From Candidatus Sulfopaludibacter sp. SbA3 (GTDB lineage: Bacteria; Acidobacteriota; Terriglobia; Bryobacterales; Bryobacteraceae): a stretch of DNA of 64,000 nt. The notes under the pieces were generated by a model, which was not told where the DNA came from, ran no database searches, and saw nothing but the letters and a program-made list of their open reading frames with translations. Shown here piece by piece: positions 40,743-51,139 of the stretch; positions within the stretch are counted from its first letter, which is position 1, and the number at the start of each line of letters is the position of its first letter. A program made the translations under genes and the position numbers. The stretch is from contig CAMDED010000007.1 of NCBI GenBank assembly GCA_945893365.1, positions 1 through 64,000 on the forward strand, in the 5' to 3' direction.

Positions 40743-42182
40743 TCAGGCCAGAACTTCCCTTACGATCCGCGCGTCGTAGACGGAGGTGAGCTTTTCTTTG
40801 AGCCCGCTCTGGTCGAACACCAATTGCCGGTAGTCCAAGCCGAGCAGATGCAGGATCGTCGCGTGCCAATCCGTGACGCTCACTGGATGCTCCGCGACTT
40901 CATAGCCAACGTCGTCGGTCATTCCGTACGAGATACCGGGTTTGATCCCCGCTCCAGCCATCCAGAGAGTGAACGCTCGCGGATTGTGATCGCGGCCGGC
41001 ATCCCTGGCGTTCTTCTCGAATTGCGCGATCGGCATTCGCCCGAACTCGCCGCCCCAGAGCACGAGAGTTTTGTCCAGAAGGCCGCGCTGCTTCAGATCC
41101 TGGAGCAGCGCCGCTACCGGTTTATCCGTACGCGCGCATGCGGTCTTCAGATTCTCCTCAATCTGCGAGTGATTGTCCCAAATCTGGCCGTTGATATAGA
41201 TCTGAACGTACCGGACACCGCGCTCCACCAACCGCCGCGCCATCAGGCAGCGCCGCGCATAGGAATCGGACGGCTGTTCACCGACTCCGTACAACGCCAG
41301 CGTCTCCTTGCTCTCTTTCGAGACATCCAATGCGTCGCTTGCATCCACCTGGAGGCGGGCGGCCAACTCGTAGCTCGCGATGCGAGCATCCAATTGCAGT
41401 TGACCCGGGCGATTGCGTTTGTGTATCAGGTCAAGCCGGCTCAGCAGATCGCGCTCCGCCTGAACCAACTCCGCGGCCTGCTTCCGCTCCGGCTGCAGGT
41501 TCAAAATGGGCGATCCCACCGAGCGCAGCCGCATTCCCTGATAGACCGGCGGCAGAAAACCGGATTGCCAGTTCTGAACTCCATTTACCGGAAGTCCCAT
41601 CGGATCGTCCAGCACCACGTAGGCCGGGAGATTCTGGCTTTCGCTCCCCAATCCATAAGCGACCCATGCGCCGATGGCCGGACGCCCCCCAATGATCCGT
41701 CCGGAATGGATCATAAACAGGGCCGGCTCGTGGTTTGGATGCGTCGTGAACATGGACTTGATCACGGCGATATCATCCACCTGCTTTGCGAGGTGAGGCA
41801 TGATTTCCGAAACCCACGTGCCCGACTGGCCGTGCCGCGCAAATTTGAAAGGACTTCGCAGCAACCCGCCTGCGCCTTCCGGTGCGGTGAGATCGGCCGC
41901 TACTTTATCGAAGTACGCCTCTCCGTGATGTTTGTCGAGTGTGGGTTTGGGATCGAACAGATCCATCTGGCTCGGCCCGCCGTGCATGAACAACTGGATG
42001 ACAGATGTCGCCTTGGGCTCGAAATCGGGCCGCCTCGGCTTCAGGTCGTAGGAGCGGCGGGCGCCCTCCAAACTTGCGCCGTAGACGTCCTTGCTGATCA
42101 GGCCGGCTAACGCGGCCCCATACAGACCATCCGAGACACGATTAAAGAATCCGCGGCGAGATACTAAGTTGGACGTAGACAT
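40743..42182 (-). CDS. DUF1501 family protein
   Basis: 479 residues. It has a Tat-like signal VSRRGFFNRVSDGLYGAALAG and an alkaline-phosphatase-like (sulfatase superfamily) fold: FMHGGPSQMDLFDPKPTLDK, VIKSMFTTHPNHEPALFMIH and the C-terminal LVLWGGEFGRMPIAQ and GRDHNPRAFTLWMAGAGIK. DUF1501 proteins accompany DUF1553/DUF1549 cytochrome proteins in Planctomycetes and Acidobacteria; the substrate is unknown. It follows the DUF1553 gene by 10 bases, so they share an operon. It ends about 90 bases before the nuclease start on the same strand. Confidence 0.88.
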   Translation of the reverse strand: MSTSNLVSRRGFFNRVSDGLYGAALAGLISKDVYGASLEGARRSYDLKPRRPDFEPKATSVIQLFMHGGPSQMDLFDPKPTLDKHHGEAYFDKVAADLTAPEGAGGLLRSPFKFARHGQSGTWVSEIMPHLAKQVDDIAVIKSMFTTHPNHEPALFMIHSGRIIGGRPAIGAWVAYGLGSESQNLPAYVVLDDPMGLPVNGVQNWQSGFLPPVYQGMRLRSVGSPILNLQPERKQAAELVQAERDLLSRLDLIHKRNRPGQLQLDARIASYELAARLQVDASDALDVSKESKETLALYGVGEQPSDSYARRCLMARRLVERGVRYVQIYINGQIWDNHSQIEENLKTACARTDKPVAALLQDLKQRGLLDKTLVLWGGEFGRMPIAQFEKNARDAGRDHNPRAFTLWMAGAGIKPGISYGMTDDVGYEVAEHPVSVTDWHATILHLLGLDYRQLVFDQSGLKEKLTSVYDARIVREVLA

Positions 42183-42192
42183 GAAATGCGCC

Positions 42193-45081
42193 TCAATCGA
42201 TGTATAGGAATGCCGCCGAATTCAACATGGTGTGACAAAGCCTTCCGAGCGAAAGCTTCGCCAGTCCTTCCAGGCTGAGCTTCCGCTCCTCATCGTCCGG
42301 AGGCCTGCTCAGGGCCATCCAATATAACTTCTCGACCTGTTGCTTTGGATCGCTGCCGGCTTCCTGTTTGACCCTTCCGGCGAATGAGTCCGCCATGTCG
42401 TCGACCATTCCGTTGTTCATCAAGTGGAGAGCCTGCGTCGCTACCGTCGAGTCGACCCGATCGACGCAATTCGGGGTCATGGCCGGAAAATCAAAGTTGT
42501 CGAGAATCGTCGGGATGTTGCTCCGGCGCTGCTGCACGTAGATGCTGCGCCGCCAACCCTTGCCGGCTTCGACAGGCGTCACCAGGCCGTCGCCGCGCAC
42601 TTGAACCGGCGCGGGAGCTCCGTAACGCGCTTCATCGAGGCGCCCCGAGACCAGCAGCATCGTGTCGTTCAGAACTTCGGCGCTCATTCGTCTTAAGCTC
42701 ATCCGGGAGAGCAGCGCGTTATCGGGATCCTTCTCCTCGTGAATCGAATCAATCTTCGAGTCTTGCCGGTACGCGCCTGACGTCATCATCAAGCGCTGCA
42801 TCGCCTTGACGCTCCAGCCCTGCACGACGAACTCGACGGCAAGCCAATCGAGCAGCTCGGGGTGCGTCGGCGCCGCGCCCGCTTTGCCGAAGTTCGCCAT
42901 CGTCGTCACGATGCCCGTCCCGAAATGTTCCTTCCAAATCCGGTTAACCATGACCCGCGCCGTGAGCGGATGATCCGGCCGAACCAGCCACTGCGCGAAA
43001 GCGAGGCGCCGGCCGGTCTTCGGCGCGCCCGGCCACGGGGGCTTCACCACGAACGGAGTTTTTCCGTCGGTCAGGACGGAGGGAACTCCAGGCCCCACCA
43101 GTTGGCCGAAGTTCGTGGGACTGCCCCTGCGGAGCACATAGGTCGGAGACGGTTCGCCGCGATCCCAGAGCGCGTGAATCTTCGGATCGGGCGACTGGGC
43201 GGCGAACGCCTTCACCTGACGGTCCACCTCGTCCGCTTCCTTCGCATAAGCTGCGTCGACTCTCCGCAACTCGCGAGGACTCACTCGCAGCCGGGACTCG
43301 TACTTCTTGGCGAGCTCTTTTTGCGGCTCCGTGCGCTGGTCGGCCGCCGTCGTGAACATCTTTCGAAGGTCTTCGTGCAGCTCTTTCGGCAGCTCGGCCA
43401 ACCGCTGCTCGAAGACTCTCTTCGTCGCCGCTTCCGCTTTCTGCTTCAACTCCTCCTGCAGCGCGGCCGTCCGTACTCTCGCTTCGGCCGCCTGTAGTTC
43501 GCGAGCGCGTTGCTCCTGCATGAGCTGAAAGGGTGTGGCAAGAGGAGTGACATAGGGCAGGTAACGGCCCGAGAATGTCCGGCCGTATTTTTCGGCGGTC
43601 AGTGGAGGAACCCAGTCGTGCTCATCGTATGCACCTTTGAACACATCCAGCAGCCGGTAGTAGTCCCGCTGCGGTATCGGATCGTACTTGTGGCTGTGGC
43701 ACCGCGCGCACTTCATGGTCAAACCCATAACGGACGCACCGAGTATATCGACTTCATCCGCGATCACATCCAGCCGGTCGTCGACGAAATTGACTTCCCG
43801 CTCATTCGTCGAATCCGGTCCCATGGCGAGGAATCCGGTGGCGATCAGGTTGTCCATCAGCTCCGGCGTGACGACCGGCGCGATTTCGTAGTTTTCGAGC
43901 TCGTCGCCGGCGATTTGCTCCAGCAGAAAACGGTTGTACGGTTTATCCGAATTGAACGAGCGGATGACGTAATCGCGATAGCGCCAGGCGAATGGCCGGA
44001 TGGTATCGGCGCTCAGCTTGCCGCCGGTCGAATCGGCATAGCCGGCAAGATCCAGCCAAAAGCGGCCCCAGCGCTCGCCGTAACGCGGGGACGCGAGCAG
44101 GCGATCGATCAGCTTCTCGTAGGCCAGCGGATCCGGGTTGGCCTGAAAGGCCAAGGCTTCGGAAGGCTCGGGCGGCAAGCCGGTCAAGTCAAAGTAGGCT
44201 CGCCGGATCAACGTCAGACGATCGGCTTCGGCCGATAAGGTCAGACCCTTGTCCTCCAGCTTTTTGAGAACGAAGGCATCTATCGGATTCTTGACGCGGC
44301 TGGTATGCGCGACCTTCGGCGGCTTCGCCGCGCGCGGAGGCTGAAAGGCCCAAAACTGGCGGTCTTTATCGCTGACCAGCGGGTCGGACTCGGTCGAAGC
44401 CACATCCGGTCTAACGTTCCCTTCCGGCGCGCCGGCATCGATCCATCGGGCGATTTTTTCCATTTCCGCCGGCGTTACCGGCTTCACACCCGCGTCGAGC
44501 AACCCTTTCTTCGGAGGCATGTCTCCGGATTGCATCTTCCGCATCATCAAACTTCCGGCGGAATTGCCGGGGAGCATAGCCGGTCCCGACTTGCCGCCCC
44601 TGAGCATTCCGGCTCGCGTATGCAGGTCGAGGCCGCCGTCCTGCCGCCGCGGGCCATGGCACGCCGTACAGCGCAGCAGCATGACGGGGATGACGTCGTG
44701 CTGGTTGAGAGCGGCGGCCTCCACTTTTTTCCCCGCGCCGGAGGGAAGCGCCCCGCCCTCGATCCACGCCCGGATCGCGCCCGTTTCTTTCTCCGAAAGG
44801 CGCGGCTTACCTGCAGGCATTTTGCCTTCTCGAATCAACTGGTAAAGCCGGCTTTCGTCAGGTTTTCCGGGAACCACCACGGGACCCGACTCGCTACCCC
44901 TCATCAACCGATCATAGGCGCCGACGTCCAGGTCCTTCATCCTGACTTTCTCGCCATGGCACTCGATGCAGTTGGATTGCAGAATCGGCAGTACGCTCGA
45001 TTCAAAAGCAGGAACTTCGGCCAGGGAAACCAGGCAGGCTGTGAGCGCACCGAGCGCGAGATGAAAGGTCCGGAATCCCAT
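42193..45081 (-). CDS. DUF1549/DUF1553 protein with two cytochrome-type domains
   Basis: 962 residues. Signal peptide [20 protein letters not shown]; two planctomycete-type cytochrome C domains, [18 protein letters not shown] and [19 protein letters not shown], each with CxxCH; DUF1549 ([55 protein letters not shown]); a central charged helical region (about residues 500-600); and DUF1553 at the C-terminus ([38 protein letters not shown]). An extracytoplasmic redox or degradation role is presumed. The start is fixed by a TAGGCT box seven bases upstream; the longer frame has no signal. Confidence 0.9.
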   Translation of the reverse strand: MGFRTFHLALGALTACLVSLAEVPAFESSVLPILQSNCIECHGEKVRMKDLDVGAYDRLMRGSESGPVVVPGKPDESRLYQLIREGKMPAGKPRLSEKETGAIRAWIEGGALPSGAGKKVEAAALNQHDVIPVMLLRCTACHGPRRQDGGLDLHTRAGMLRGGKSGPAMLPGNSAGSLMMRKMQSGDMPPKKGLLDAGVKPVTPAEMEKIARWIDAGAPEGNVRPDVASTESDPLVSDKDRQFWAFQPPRAAKPPKVAHTSRVKNPIDAFVLKKLEDKGLTLSAEADRLTLIRRAYFDLTGLPPEPSEALAFQANPDPLAYEKLIDRLLASPRYGERWGRFWLDLAGYADSTGGKLSADTIRPFAWRYRDYVIRSFNSDKPYNRFLLEQIAGDELENYEIAPVVTPELMDNLIATGFLAMGPDSTNEREVNFVDDRLDVIADEVDILGASVMGLTMKCARCHSHKYDPIPQRDYYRLLDVFKGAYDEHDWVPPLTAEKYGRTFSGRYLPYVTPLATPFQLMQEQRARELQAAEARVRTAALQEELKQKAEAATKRVFEQRLAELPKELHEDLRKMFTTAADQRTEPQKELAKKYESRLRVSPRELRRVDAAYAKEADEVDRQVKAFAAQSPDPKIHALWDRGEPSPTYVLRRGSPTNFGQLVGPGVPSVLTDGKTPFVVKPPWPGAPKTGRRLAFAQWLVRPDHPLTARVMVNRIWKEHFGTGIVTTMANFGKAGAAPTHPELLDWLAVEFVVQGWSVKAMQRLMMTSGAYRQDSKIDSIHEEKDPDNALLSRMSLRRMSAEVLNDTMLLVSGRLDEARYGAPAPVQVRGDGLVTPVEAGKGWRRSIYVQQRRSNIPTILDNFDFPAMTPNCVDRVDSTVATQALHLMNNGMVDDMADSFAGRVKQEAGSDPKQQVEKLYWMALSRPPDDEERKLSLEGLAKLSLGRLCHTMLNSAAFLYID

Positions 45082-45088
45082 CAATCGT

Positions 45089-45094
45089 AGCCTA
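45089..45094 (-). promoter_or_regulatory. -10-like box TAGGCT before the DUF1553 gene
   Basis: TAGGCT, ACGATTG, then ATG at 45081, preceded by TTGTAG. The same TTGTAGTAGGCTA string heads the tandem repeats before the HlyD gene. It lies in the 66-base gap after the Oar receptor, so it may be an internal promoter. Confidence 0.4.
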
Positions 45095-45147
45095 CTACAA
45101 ACCGGTACCGCGTTCGCGGTCAAACCGCGATTGGCGTGACGAGTCAT

Positions 45148-48100
45148 CTACCAAAGAAACTTCAGCGCAATTTGAATCTGCCTTCCCGCCGCGGCTGAAG
45201 TCAACTCTCCGGGATTGGTGGCGTCGAACGTCCGGCTTAGACCCCGGAAGTTCGCGTGGTTCGGCAGGTTGAAGGCCTCGGCCCGAAACTGCAGCCGGCT
45301 GCGCTCGGTTATCTGAAAATTCTTGAACACCGAGAAATCCGCGCTGATCAGACCGGGCAGACTGTCGGTATTGCGGCCGGCGTTGCCCCACTTGCCCGCC
45401 GTGGTGTTTTGGAACGCGGCGGGATTGAACCACTGCTCGCGATGCCGGCCCGACGGCGGCTCGACCGGGACACCGGTAACCGCATCCGGACGGGTGTCGC
45501 CGCCCGCGTTCGAGAAGTTCGTCCGCGCCGAAACGGTGTATGGATTCCCCGTGTTAAAAGCATGAATGCCGAGGATCTGCCAACCCTCGAGCAGCACCTT
45601 GGCTGCGCCGCTGGAATTGCGTCCGAACGGCAGTTCGTAGGTGTAGCTCATTACAAACCGGTGAGCGATGTCGTAGTCGGACCGCGCTTTCTCGGCGCGC
45701 CGGTTCCGCTGGTCGCGGAAGCCCACACTGTTCCCGAAGCCGAGCGAAGCCTGCGACACTTCATCCATCGACTTTCCCCACGTATATGCGCCGAGGAAGC
45801 TTAAGCCGTTCGAGAAGCGCTTCTCAACCTTGGTCTGCAGCGAGTGGTACGTCGAACTGTTGCAGGAACACCAGTTGGTGAGGCTGCCGCCGAGGAAGGG
45901 ACGAGGCCGCCGCGCGTTGGTCGCGATGCTCGCGTCCGCCGTGGGTGTCGGCGCGTTCGCATCCAGGAATTCATACAGCTTCTTCCCAGCCGAACCCGCA
46001 TAGGCCGTCTCCCAAACCGTGTTCCACCCCAGGTTTCGCTGCACGCTGAGATTCCAGTGCTGGACGTAGGGATTGCGAAAACCCGGGTCGAGCGCAAACA
46101 GCGCCGGCGCCACCGGTCTTACAAACGCATCGAGCGGAAGGCCGCGGGAGAGTTGATTGACGTCCGCATTGGGAACCCCGAAAGTCACCGGATCCCAGCG
46201 CGACTCCAGATAAAACGGAGCATTGTTGGCCGGATTAGGGATGCTCAACGGCCCGGCCTCATACGACGAATAGAAAATACCATAACCCGACCGAAGCACG
46301 GTCTTCGGCGTGATCTGGTAGGCAAAGCCCACGCGAGGCGCAAGGTTGTTCCTGTCTTGCGGCGCCAGTTGCCGGGGAGCATCGCGGGTCACGGGCACTT
46401 GCGGAAAGAAATTCGAAGGCAGCGGGTCGTTGCGGCCCTTGACGATCTTGAGCGTCCCGGTCACAACGTTAAAGCTCGCCTGGGCGTCGTGCCGTTCCGT
46501 CGGATGGCTGACGAATTCGTAGCGGACGCCGAGGTTCAGCGTCAGTTTCGCGGTCAGCTTCAGATCGTCCTGTACGTAGAAGAAGTGGCCCGGCTGCTGG
46601 AACGTGTCGTTAATGAAACTGCTGACTCGGGTGTTGTCGGTGCGCCCCTGGATGAAATCGGCGAAGGCAAGTCCGGTGGCGCCGCGATTGTTGGTGTCCC
46701 TCGTAAAATTCCCCGTGAAGCCGAACCGCCCCCGGGGAGTCGGCGGCTGCAGGATGCTGAAATCCACCTTGGGCTTGAGCTCGAAGCCGAACTTCAACGT
46801 GTGGCGTCCTTTAATGACACTCAGGGTATCGATCAAGTGGACGACGTTCTCGAACTCGCGCGTGGGCTGAAAAGTCGCGCCGCCGAAGCTGGTGAGCCCG
46901 GTCACATCGAAGCGTGGCAGGCCGCCGTTGCCGGGGCCGAACGGGACGCCGGGAATCCCAACCTGAGACGAGAGGTTCTCGAAGGCATTGAACTGGAGCC
47001 GTTCGCTGCGCAGCCGCGTATACCCGATTCGAAATTCGTTGATCACCCGCGGGGAGAAAATGTGGGTCTCGCTGATGACCGCGCTGCGCGTGTTGTTGGT
47101 CCAATCGCCGGAGGCGAACTGCGCGCCAGCCAGCGGAGGCGGGATCGGCGAAGGCGGCGACAGTTCCTGATTCGACATGCTGAACCGGCCGAACATGGAG
47201 TCGTTGTCGGAAATTTTGTGATCGATGCGGAAATCCCCCTGGTCCGTCCGGCTCGGCTCCACCGGATTGATCAGGTAGTTGTTGGCGACGCCTGTAAAAT
47301 TCACCGAGCCCGGAACCGTGGGGTTCGGCATCAACGCAATCAACTTGACGGCCGCCGGATCGAATTGCGACGCGGGGACGCGGTTATTCGGAACCGGCTG
47401 CTTGGTGGTGGGGTCGAGGATCGGGTTGAACCCGCTGAAATCACCCGTGCGCCACGCGGCCGGCGCGATCGTCGAAAGGAAGGTTTGGCCCGTGCGCTGG
47501 TGCGTGCCCTGGTAGTCCGCGAAGAAGAAAGTGCGATTCTTCACCAGTGGCCCGCCGCCCGCCGCGCCAAACTGGTTCAATCGGTATTTCGGCTTGACGT
47601 TTCCGGCGAAGAAATTCCTCGCGTCGAGTCTGTCGTTGCGCAAGAACTCGAAAGCGGCTCCGTGGAATCCGTTGGTTCCGGATTTGATATTGACGTTCAT
47701 CACCGCGCCGCCGGAGCGTCCGAATTCAGCGCTCATGGAGTTTGTTTGGACGCGGAACTCGGCGATGGCGTCGGGCGAGGGCCCGTACACGTAGCTCGCC
47801 TCATTGGTCAGATCCTGCGAGAGGCTGTTGTTGTCGATGCCGTCAAGCAGGTAGCTGTTTTGATACGGACGAACGCCATTCGAGCTGAACCCGCCGGTCC
47901 GCTCATCGCGCGCTCCCGGAGCGGTGGGGAGCGTCCCGGACGTCAGAACCGCCAGCCGCGTGAAGAGCCGGCCGTTCAGAGGAAGATCCTCGATGCGCCG
48001 GGATTCGACGACCTGTCCCAAATAGGATGAATCGGTCTGGAGCGCCTGCGCCGCGGCGCTCACCTCCACGGTTTCGGTCACTTGGCCTACTTCGAGCGCG

Positions 48101-48429
48101 ACGTTGAGGCCAATCCGATCCTGCACGCTGAGGCTGATTCCCGGGTTTACCGATTTCTTGAAACCAGCCGCTTCGACCGTCACAACATAGCGTCCGGGCG
48201 GCAGGGTGGTGGCCACATAGTTCCCCGACGAATCGGTGGCCATCTTAATGGCGACGACACCCGTCCCCTGGTTAGTAACAGTGACCGCGGCGGCCGGCAC
48301 GGAGGCGCCGCCCGGGTCGGTGACGATGCCGACGATTGACCCTGTGGTTGTTTGGCCGAGTGCAACCATGCGAAGCATGACCGCGGTGACTACTGCCAGC
48401 GGGACGATTCTAAGTTTGTCCACTAACAT
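45148..48429 (-). CDS. Oar-like TonB-dependent receptor with carboxypeptidase regulatory-like domain
   Basis: 1093 residues; AAGGAGG six bases before the ATG fixes the start. After a signal peptide (PLAVVTAVMLRMVALGQ) comes a CarboxypepD_reg-like beta-sandwich with GSIVGIVTDPGGASVPAAAV and KSVNPGISLSVQDRIGLNVA, a plug with YLGQVVESRRIEDLPLNGRL and GVRPYQNSYLLDGIDNNSLS, and a large barrel ending LPNHANFRGLSRTFDATNPG and RQIQIALKFLW. This receptor class is expanded in Acidobacteria and takes up large or unknown substrates, possibly peptides or glycans. It leads the operon with the DUF1553 and DUF1501 genes. Confidence 0.93.
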   Translation of the reverse strand: MLVDKLRIVPLAVVTAVMLRMVALGQTTTGSIVGIVTDPGGASVPAAAVTVTNQGTGVVAIKMATDSSGNYVATTLPPGRYVVTVEAAGFKKSVNPGISLSVQDRIGLNVALEVGQVTETVEVSAAAQALQTDSSYLGQVVESRRIEDLPLNGRLFTRLAVLTSGTLPTAPGARDERTGGFSSNGVRPYQNSYLLDGIDNNSLSQDLTNEASYVYGPSPDAIAEFRVQTNSMSAEFGRSGGAVMNVNIKSGTNGFHGAAFEFLRNDRLDARNFFAGNVKPKYRLNQFGAAGGGPLVKNRTFFFADYQGTHQRTGQTFLSTIAPAAWRTGDFSGFNPILDPTTKQPVPNNRVPASQFDPAAVKLIALMPNPTVPGSVNFTGVANNYLINPVEPSRTDQGDFRIDHKISDNDSMFGRFSMSNQELSPPSPIPPPLAGAQFASGDWTNNTRSAVISETHIFSPRVINEFRIGYTRLRSERLQFNAFENLSSQVGIPGVPFGPGNGGLPRFDVTGLTSFGGATFQPTREFENVVHLIDTLSVIKGRHTLKFGFELKPKVDFSILQPPTPRGRFGFTGNFTRDTNNRGATGLAFADFIQGRTDNTRVSSFINDTFQQPGHFFYVQDDLKLTAKLTLNLGVRYEFVSHPTERHDAQASFNVVTGTLKIVKGRNDPLPSNFFPQVPVTRDAPRQLAPQDRNNLAPRVGFAYQITPKTVLRSGYGIFYSSYEAGPLSIPNPANNAPFYLESRWDPVTFGVPNADVNQLSRGLPLDAFVRPVAPALFALDPGFRNPYVQHWNLSVQRNLGWNTVWETAYAGSAGKKLYEFLDANAPTPTADASIATNARRPRPFLGGSLTNWCSCNSSTYHSLQTKVEKRFSNGLSFLGAYTWGKSMDEVSQASLGFGNSVGFRDQRNRRAEKARSDYDIAHRFVMSYTYELPFGRNSSGAAKVLLEGWQILGIHAFNTGNPYTVSARTNFSNAGGDTRPDAVTGVPVEPPSGRHREQWFNPAAFQNTTAGKWGNAGRNTDSLPGLISADFSVFKNFQITERSRLQFRAEAFNLPNHANFRGLSRTFDATNPGELTSAAAGRQIQIALKFLW

Positions 48430-48780
48430 TCTGCCCTCCTTAAATGCAATGTAGTGTAGAAAAGTGACGTATTGTTGAACAGTCGATCGCAGTGACGGGG
48501 GCGGCGGCTCCGGATGCCGAATAAACCAACACGGGACCTCCAGCTTTCGCGTGGACGGCCGGCCGGGAATTGCGCCAGCGTCGATTCGCATGGTACCACA
48601 CCTCCCGGCACGGTTGCGTCACGAGAATCATCACCGGGTATCACACGAGGCTTTCCTTCCGGCAATAGCACGGAGTTCATGGACGGCAGGGCCGACGGCC
48701 CGCTGTAGGAACTGCCGATCGGGCAAACCGGTTGGAATATACTTCTCCGGGGCGGTATGATGGCTCGACAAGGAGTGTTT
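48430..48780. other. Intergenic control region between divergent genes
   Basis: About 350 bases separate the divergent Oar-receptor and aminotransferase starts. Both starts have strong ribosome-binding sites (AAGGAGG and AAGGAG). No credible coding frame is seen. TGGAATATACTTC at about 48733 could hold the -10 of the aminotransferase promoter. No operator repeat stood out. Confidence 0.4.
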
Positions 48781-49908
48781 ATGAGTACAACCCGCGGAAT
48801 CTCACGTCGCGGCTTTGCAGCAGCCATCGGCTCGATGGCCGGATCGCGCATGCTTTCCGAAATGGCCTACGCCCAGCGTGCCGCCGTGCCCGGCGCTTTG
48901 GCAGAGGATATGGTTTGGCTCAACGCAAACGAGAATCCCGCGGGACCGCCAAAAGCAGCCATCGAGGCGATGATCAAAATCCTGCCCGATTCCGGCCGTT
49001 ACCACTATCAGGAATACGGGGCCTTTTATGCCGCGGTCGCGAAGAGCGAAGACTTGGCTCCGGAGCAGGTATTGATCGGCGCCGGATCGAGCGAAGTGTT
49101 GCACGCGGCCGTCGACGCCTTCACCTCGCCCACGCGTCCATTGATCGCCATCTCGCCCACCTACGAGGGGCCGATCGACGTGGCGCAGGCGCTGGGACGG
49201 AAAGTGATTCGCGTACCGCTCACTTCCGCTTACGGCGCCGACGTCAAGCGTCTGGTCGAAGAGGCGGGCACCGCGGGCGGCGGGCTCATCTACCTCTGCA
49301 ACCCGAATAATCCCACGGCGTCCGTGACGCCAAAGGCGGATATCGGCTATCTGGTTTCGAACCTTCCGCCCAACACGATTGCTTTGATCGACGAAGCCTA
49401 TCATCACTTCGCCGAAACGCCCGAGATGGAGAGCGCGCTTGCCTATGTCAGGCGGGACAAGAACGTGATCGTCTCGCGAACGTTCTCGAAAATCTACGGA
49501 ATGGCCGGTCTGCGCGCGGGATACGTTTGCGCCCGTCCGGATCTTATCAATCAGATGTCGCCATTCCGCAACAACGTCATCTCGATCGTCGCGGTGCGCG
49601 CCGTTCTGGCGGCTCTTGCCGACGCGCCCAACTTTATTCCCGAGCGGCGCGCGAAACTGCTCAAGACCCGCCAGGAGCTCTGCCGGTGGCTTGAGGCGAA
49701 GAACCTTCCCTATATTGAATCGCACGCGAACTTCCTGATGATCGACCTCGGCCGCGAGGCCAAGCCCGTCATTGCCGCGCTGCCGCTGAAAGGCGTCGCC
49801 GTCGGCCGTCCGTTCCCGCCGCTCACCAACATGATGCGCGTCTCAATCGGAACGGACCAGGAGATGGCTCGTTTTCGCGAAGTCTTTTGGAGTGTATATT
49901 CGGCATGA
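48781..49908 (+). CDS. Tat-exported class I/II aminotransferase (HisC-like)
   Basis: 375 residues with AAGGAG six bases before the ATG. It opens with STTRGISRRGFAAAIGSMAG, a twin-arginine signal (SRRGF), followed by a complete fold-type I aminotransferase: VWLNANENPAGPPKAAIEAM, YHYQEYGAFYAAVAKSED, LIGAGSSEVLHAAVDAF, IYLCNPNNPT, LIDEAYHHF and the PLP lysine in SRTFSKIYGMAGLRAGYVCA. The motif pattern is that of histidinol-phosphate aminotransferases, but a periplasmic location excludes histidine biosynthesis. The ATG of the exported RidA protein overlaps its stop by four bases. The substrate is unknown. Confidence 0.88.
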   Translation: MSTTRGISRRGFAAAIGSMAGSRMLSEMAYAQRAAVPGALAEDMVWLNANENPAGPPKAAIEAMIKILPDSGRYHYQEYGAFYAAVAKSEDLAPEQVLIGAGSSEVLHAAVDAFTSPTRPLIAISPTYEGPIDVAQALGRKVIRVPLTSAYGADVKRLVEEAGTAGGGLIYLCNPNNPTASVTPKADIGYLVSNLPPNTIALIDEAYHHFAETPEMESALAYVRRDKNVIVSRTFSKIYGMAGLRAGYVCARPDLINQMSPFRNNVISIVAVRAVLAALADAPNFIPERRAKLLKTRQELCRWLEAKNLPYIESHANFLMIDLGREAKPVIAALPLKGVAVGRPFPPLTNMMRVSIGTDQEMARFREVFWSVYSA

Positions 49909-51137
49909 AAATAACGGCTTTGTGTTTGACGGTATTCGCGGCCATCGCACTCTTGGCGCAGGATCTCCCTCGTCACGAACGTATATTGGTATTCCCGCCC
50001 GGCGCGAAGCCGGCGGGGCCGTACAGCCCCGGTATTATCGCCGGCGATTTTCTGTACGTAGCCGGTCAGGGATCCCGCGGCGCGTCGGGACAAATTCCCG
50101 CCGGTTTCGAAGCGCAAGCGCGGCAGTGCCTCGATAGAGTCAAAGCCATCGTAACCGAGGCGAAGCTCACGATGGAGCACGTTGTCTACATCCAGGTCTA
50201 TCTGGAAAACACGGCGAACTACGACGTGATGACTAAGGTGCTGGGCGAGTATTTCCCCAAGACGCCACCGGCCCGCGCCACGCTTGGGGTCTATAAGATA
50301 CCCATTGACGATTCGATCGAGATCAGCGCCGTTGCGGTTCGAAATCTCGACATGAAGAAGCCCGTGGCGCCCGCCGGATACAAGTCGCCCGGCCCGATCA
50401 CGCCCGGAATCCTGGCGGGAGACCGCCTGTATCTCTCCGGCTTTCTCGGTCGCGACCCCGTCACGGGCACGATTCCAGCCGACCCGGAAGCCCAGGTTCA
50501 ACTCGCGCTGAACCGGATGAAGGAGACGCTCGCCGCCGCGGGCATGGATTTCAGCAACATGGTCTTCATCAACCCCTACCTGACGAAGGACATGCCGGCG
50601 AACGTGATGAACAGGGTTTACGCAAAGCATTTCGAATGGGGAAACACGCCCGCGCGCGCGACCATCCCTGTGAACGCGCTGCCCTTTGGCGCGAACATCG
50701 AGTTCACCGGCGTGGCGATCCGGGACCGTTCAGATCGCGGCGCGGTGCGGCCGAAGAACATGCCGCCGAGTCCCACGGCGAGTCCTTGCGTGCTGGCCGG
50801 CGACACGCTCTATTGCTCGGCGAAGTCGGGGTTCATTCCCGGCCCGAATGGCGGTATCTACGCCGCGGACGTGGAGAATCAGATTCGCCAGACGATGCGC
50901 AATCTGCTCGACGGTCTGGAAGAAGCCGGCCTCGATTTCTCGCATGTGGTCGCGAGTAGTATTTACCTCGACAATCTGGACGATTTCGCGAAGATGAACG
51001 GCGTCTACGGAAAGTACTTCACGCGGTCCCCGCCCACGCGAATGACGGTTGCGCCGCTCCCTCCCGTTAGCCGGACACCGGGCGCGCAGGGGCACTGGCC
51101 GAAACTCGAAGAAATCTCAATCATCGCCGTGAAGTAG
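49905..51137 (+). CDS. Exported protein with three RidA domains
   Basis: 410 residues with a signal peptide MKITALCLTVFAAIALLAQD. Three tandem RidA/YjgF-like domains follow, at about residues 20-135, 145-265 and 270-405, each with GxxYxxG-like start and the Arg-containing loop of the active cleft: TPPARATLGVYKIP, NTPARATIPVNALP and SPPTRMTVAPLPP. RidA proteins hydrolyse reactive imine/enamine intermediates released by PLP enzymes. Here the translated overlap with a Tat-exported aminotransferase strongly suggests the pair works together outside the cytoplasm. All three domains keep the Arg, so none looks clearly dead. Confidence 0.9.
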   Translation: MKITALCLTVFAAIALLAQDLPRHERILVFPPGAKPAGPYSPGIIAGDFLYVAGQGSRGASGQIPAGFEAQARQCLDRVKAIVTEAKLTMEHVVYIQVYLENTANYDVMTKVLGEYFPKTPPARATLGVYKIPIDDSIEISAVAVRNLDMKKPVAPAGYKSPGPITPGILAGDRLYLSGFLGRDPVTGTIPADPEAQVQLALNRMKETLAAAGMDFSNMVFINPYLTKDMPANVMNRVYAKHFEWGNTPARATIPVNALPFGANIEFTGVAIRDRSDRGAVRPKNMPPSPTASPCVLAGDTLYCSAKSGFIPGPNGGIYAADVENQIRQTMRNLLDGLEEAGLDFSHVVASSIYLDNLDDFAKMNGVYGKYFTRSPPTRMTVAPLPPVSRTPGAQGHWPKLEEISIIAVK

Positions 51138-51139
51138 GA

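Noticed and set aside
40660-40869. A 69-codon minus-strand frame between the DUF1501 gene and the nuclease
   Set aside because: It lies largely over the DUF1501 C-terminus in another frame and has no start signal.
45844-48030. A 728-codon plus-strand frame over the Oar receptor
   Set aside because: Arg/Glu/Gln-rich shadow of the receptor, no start signal, no motif.
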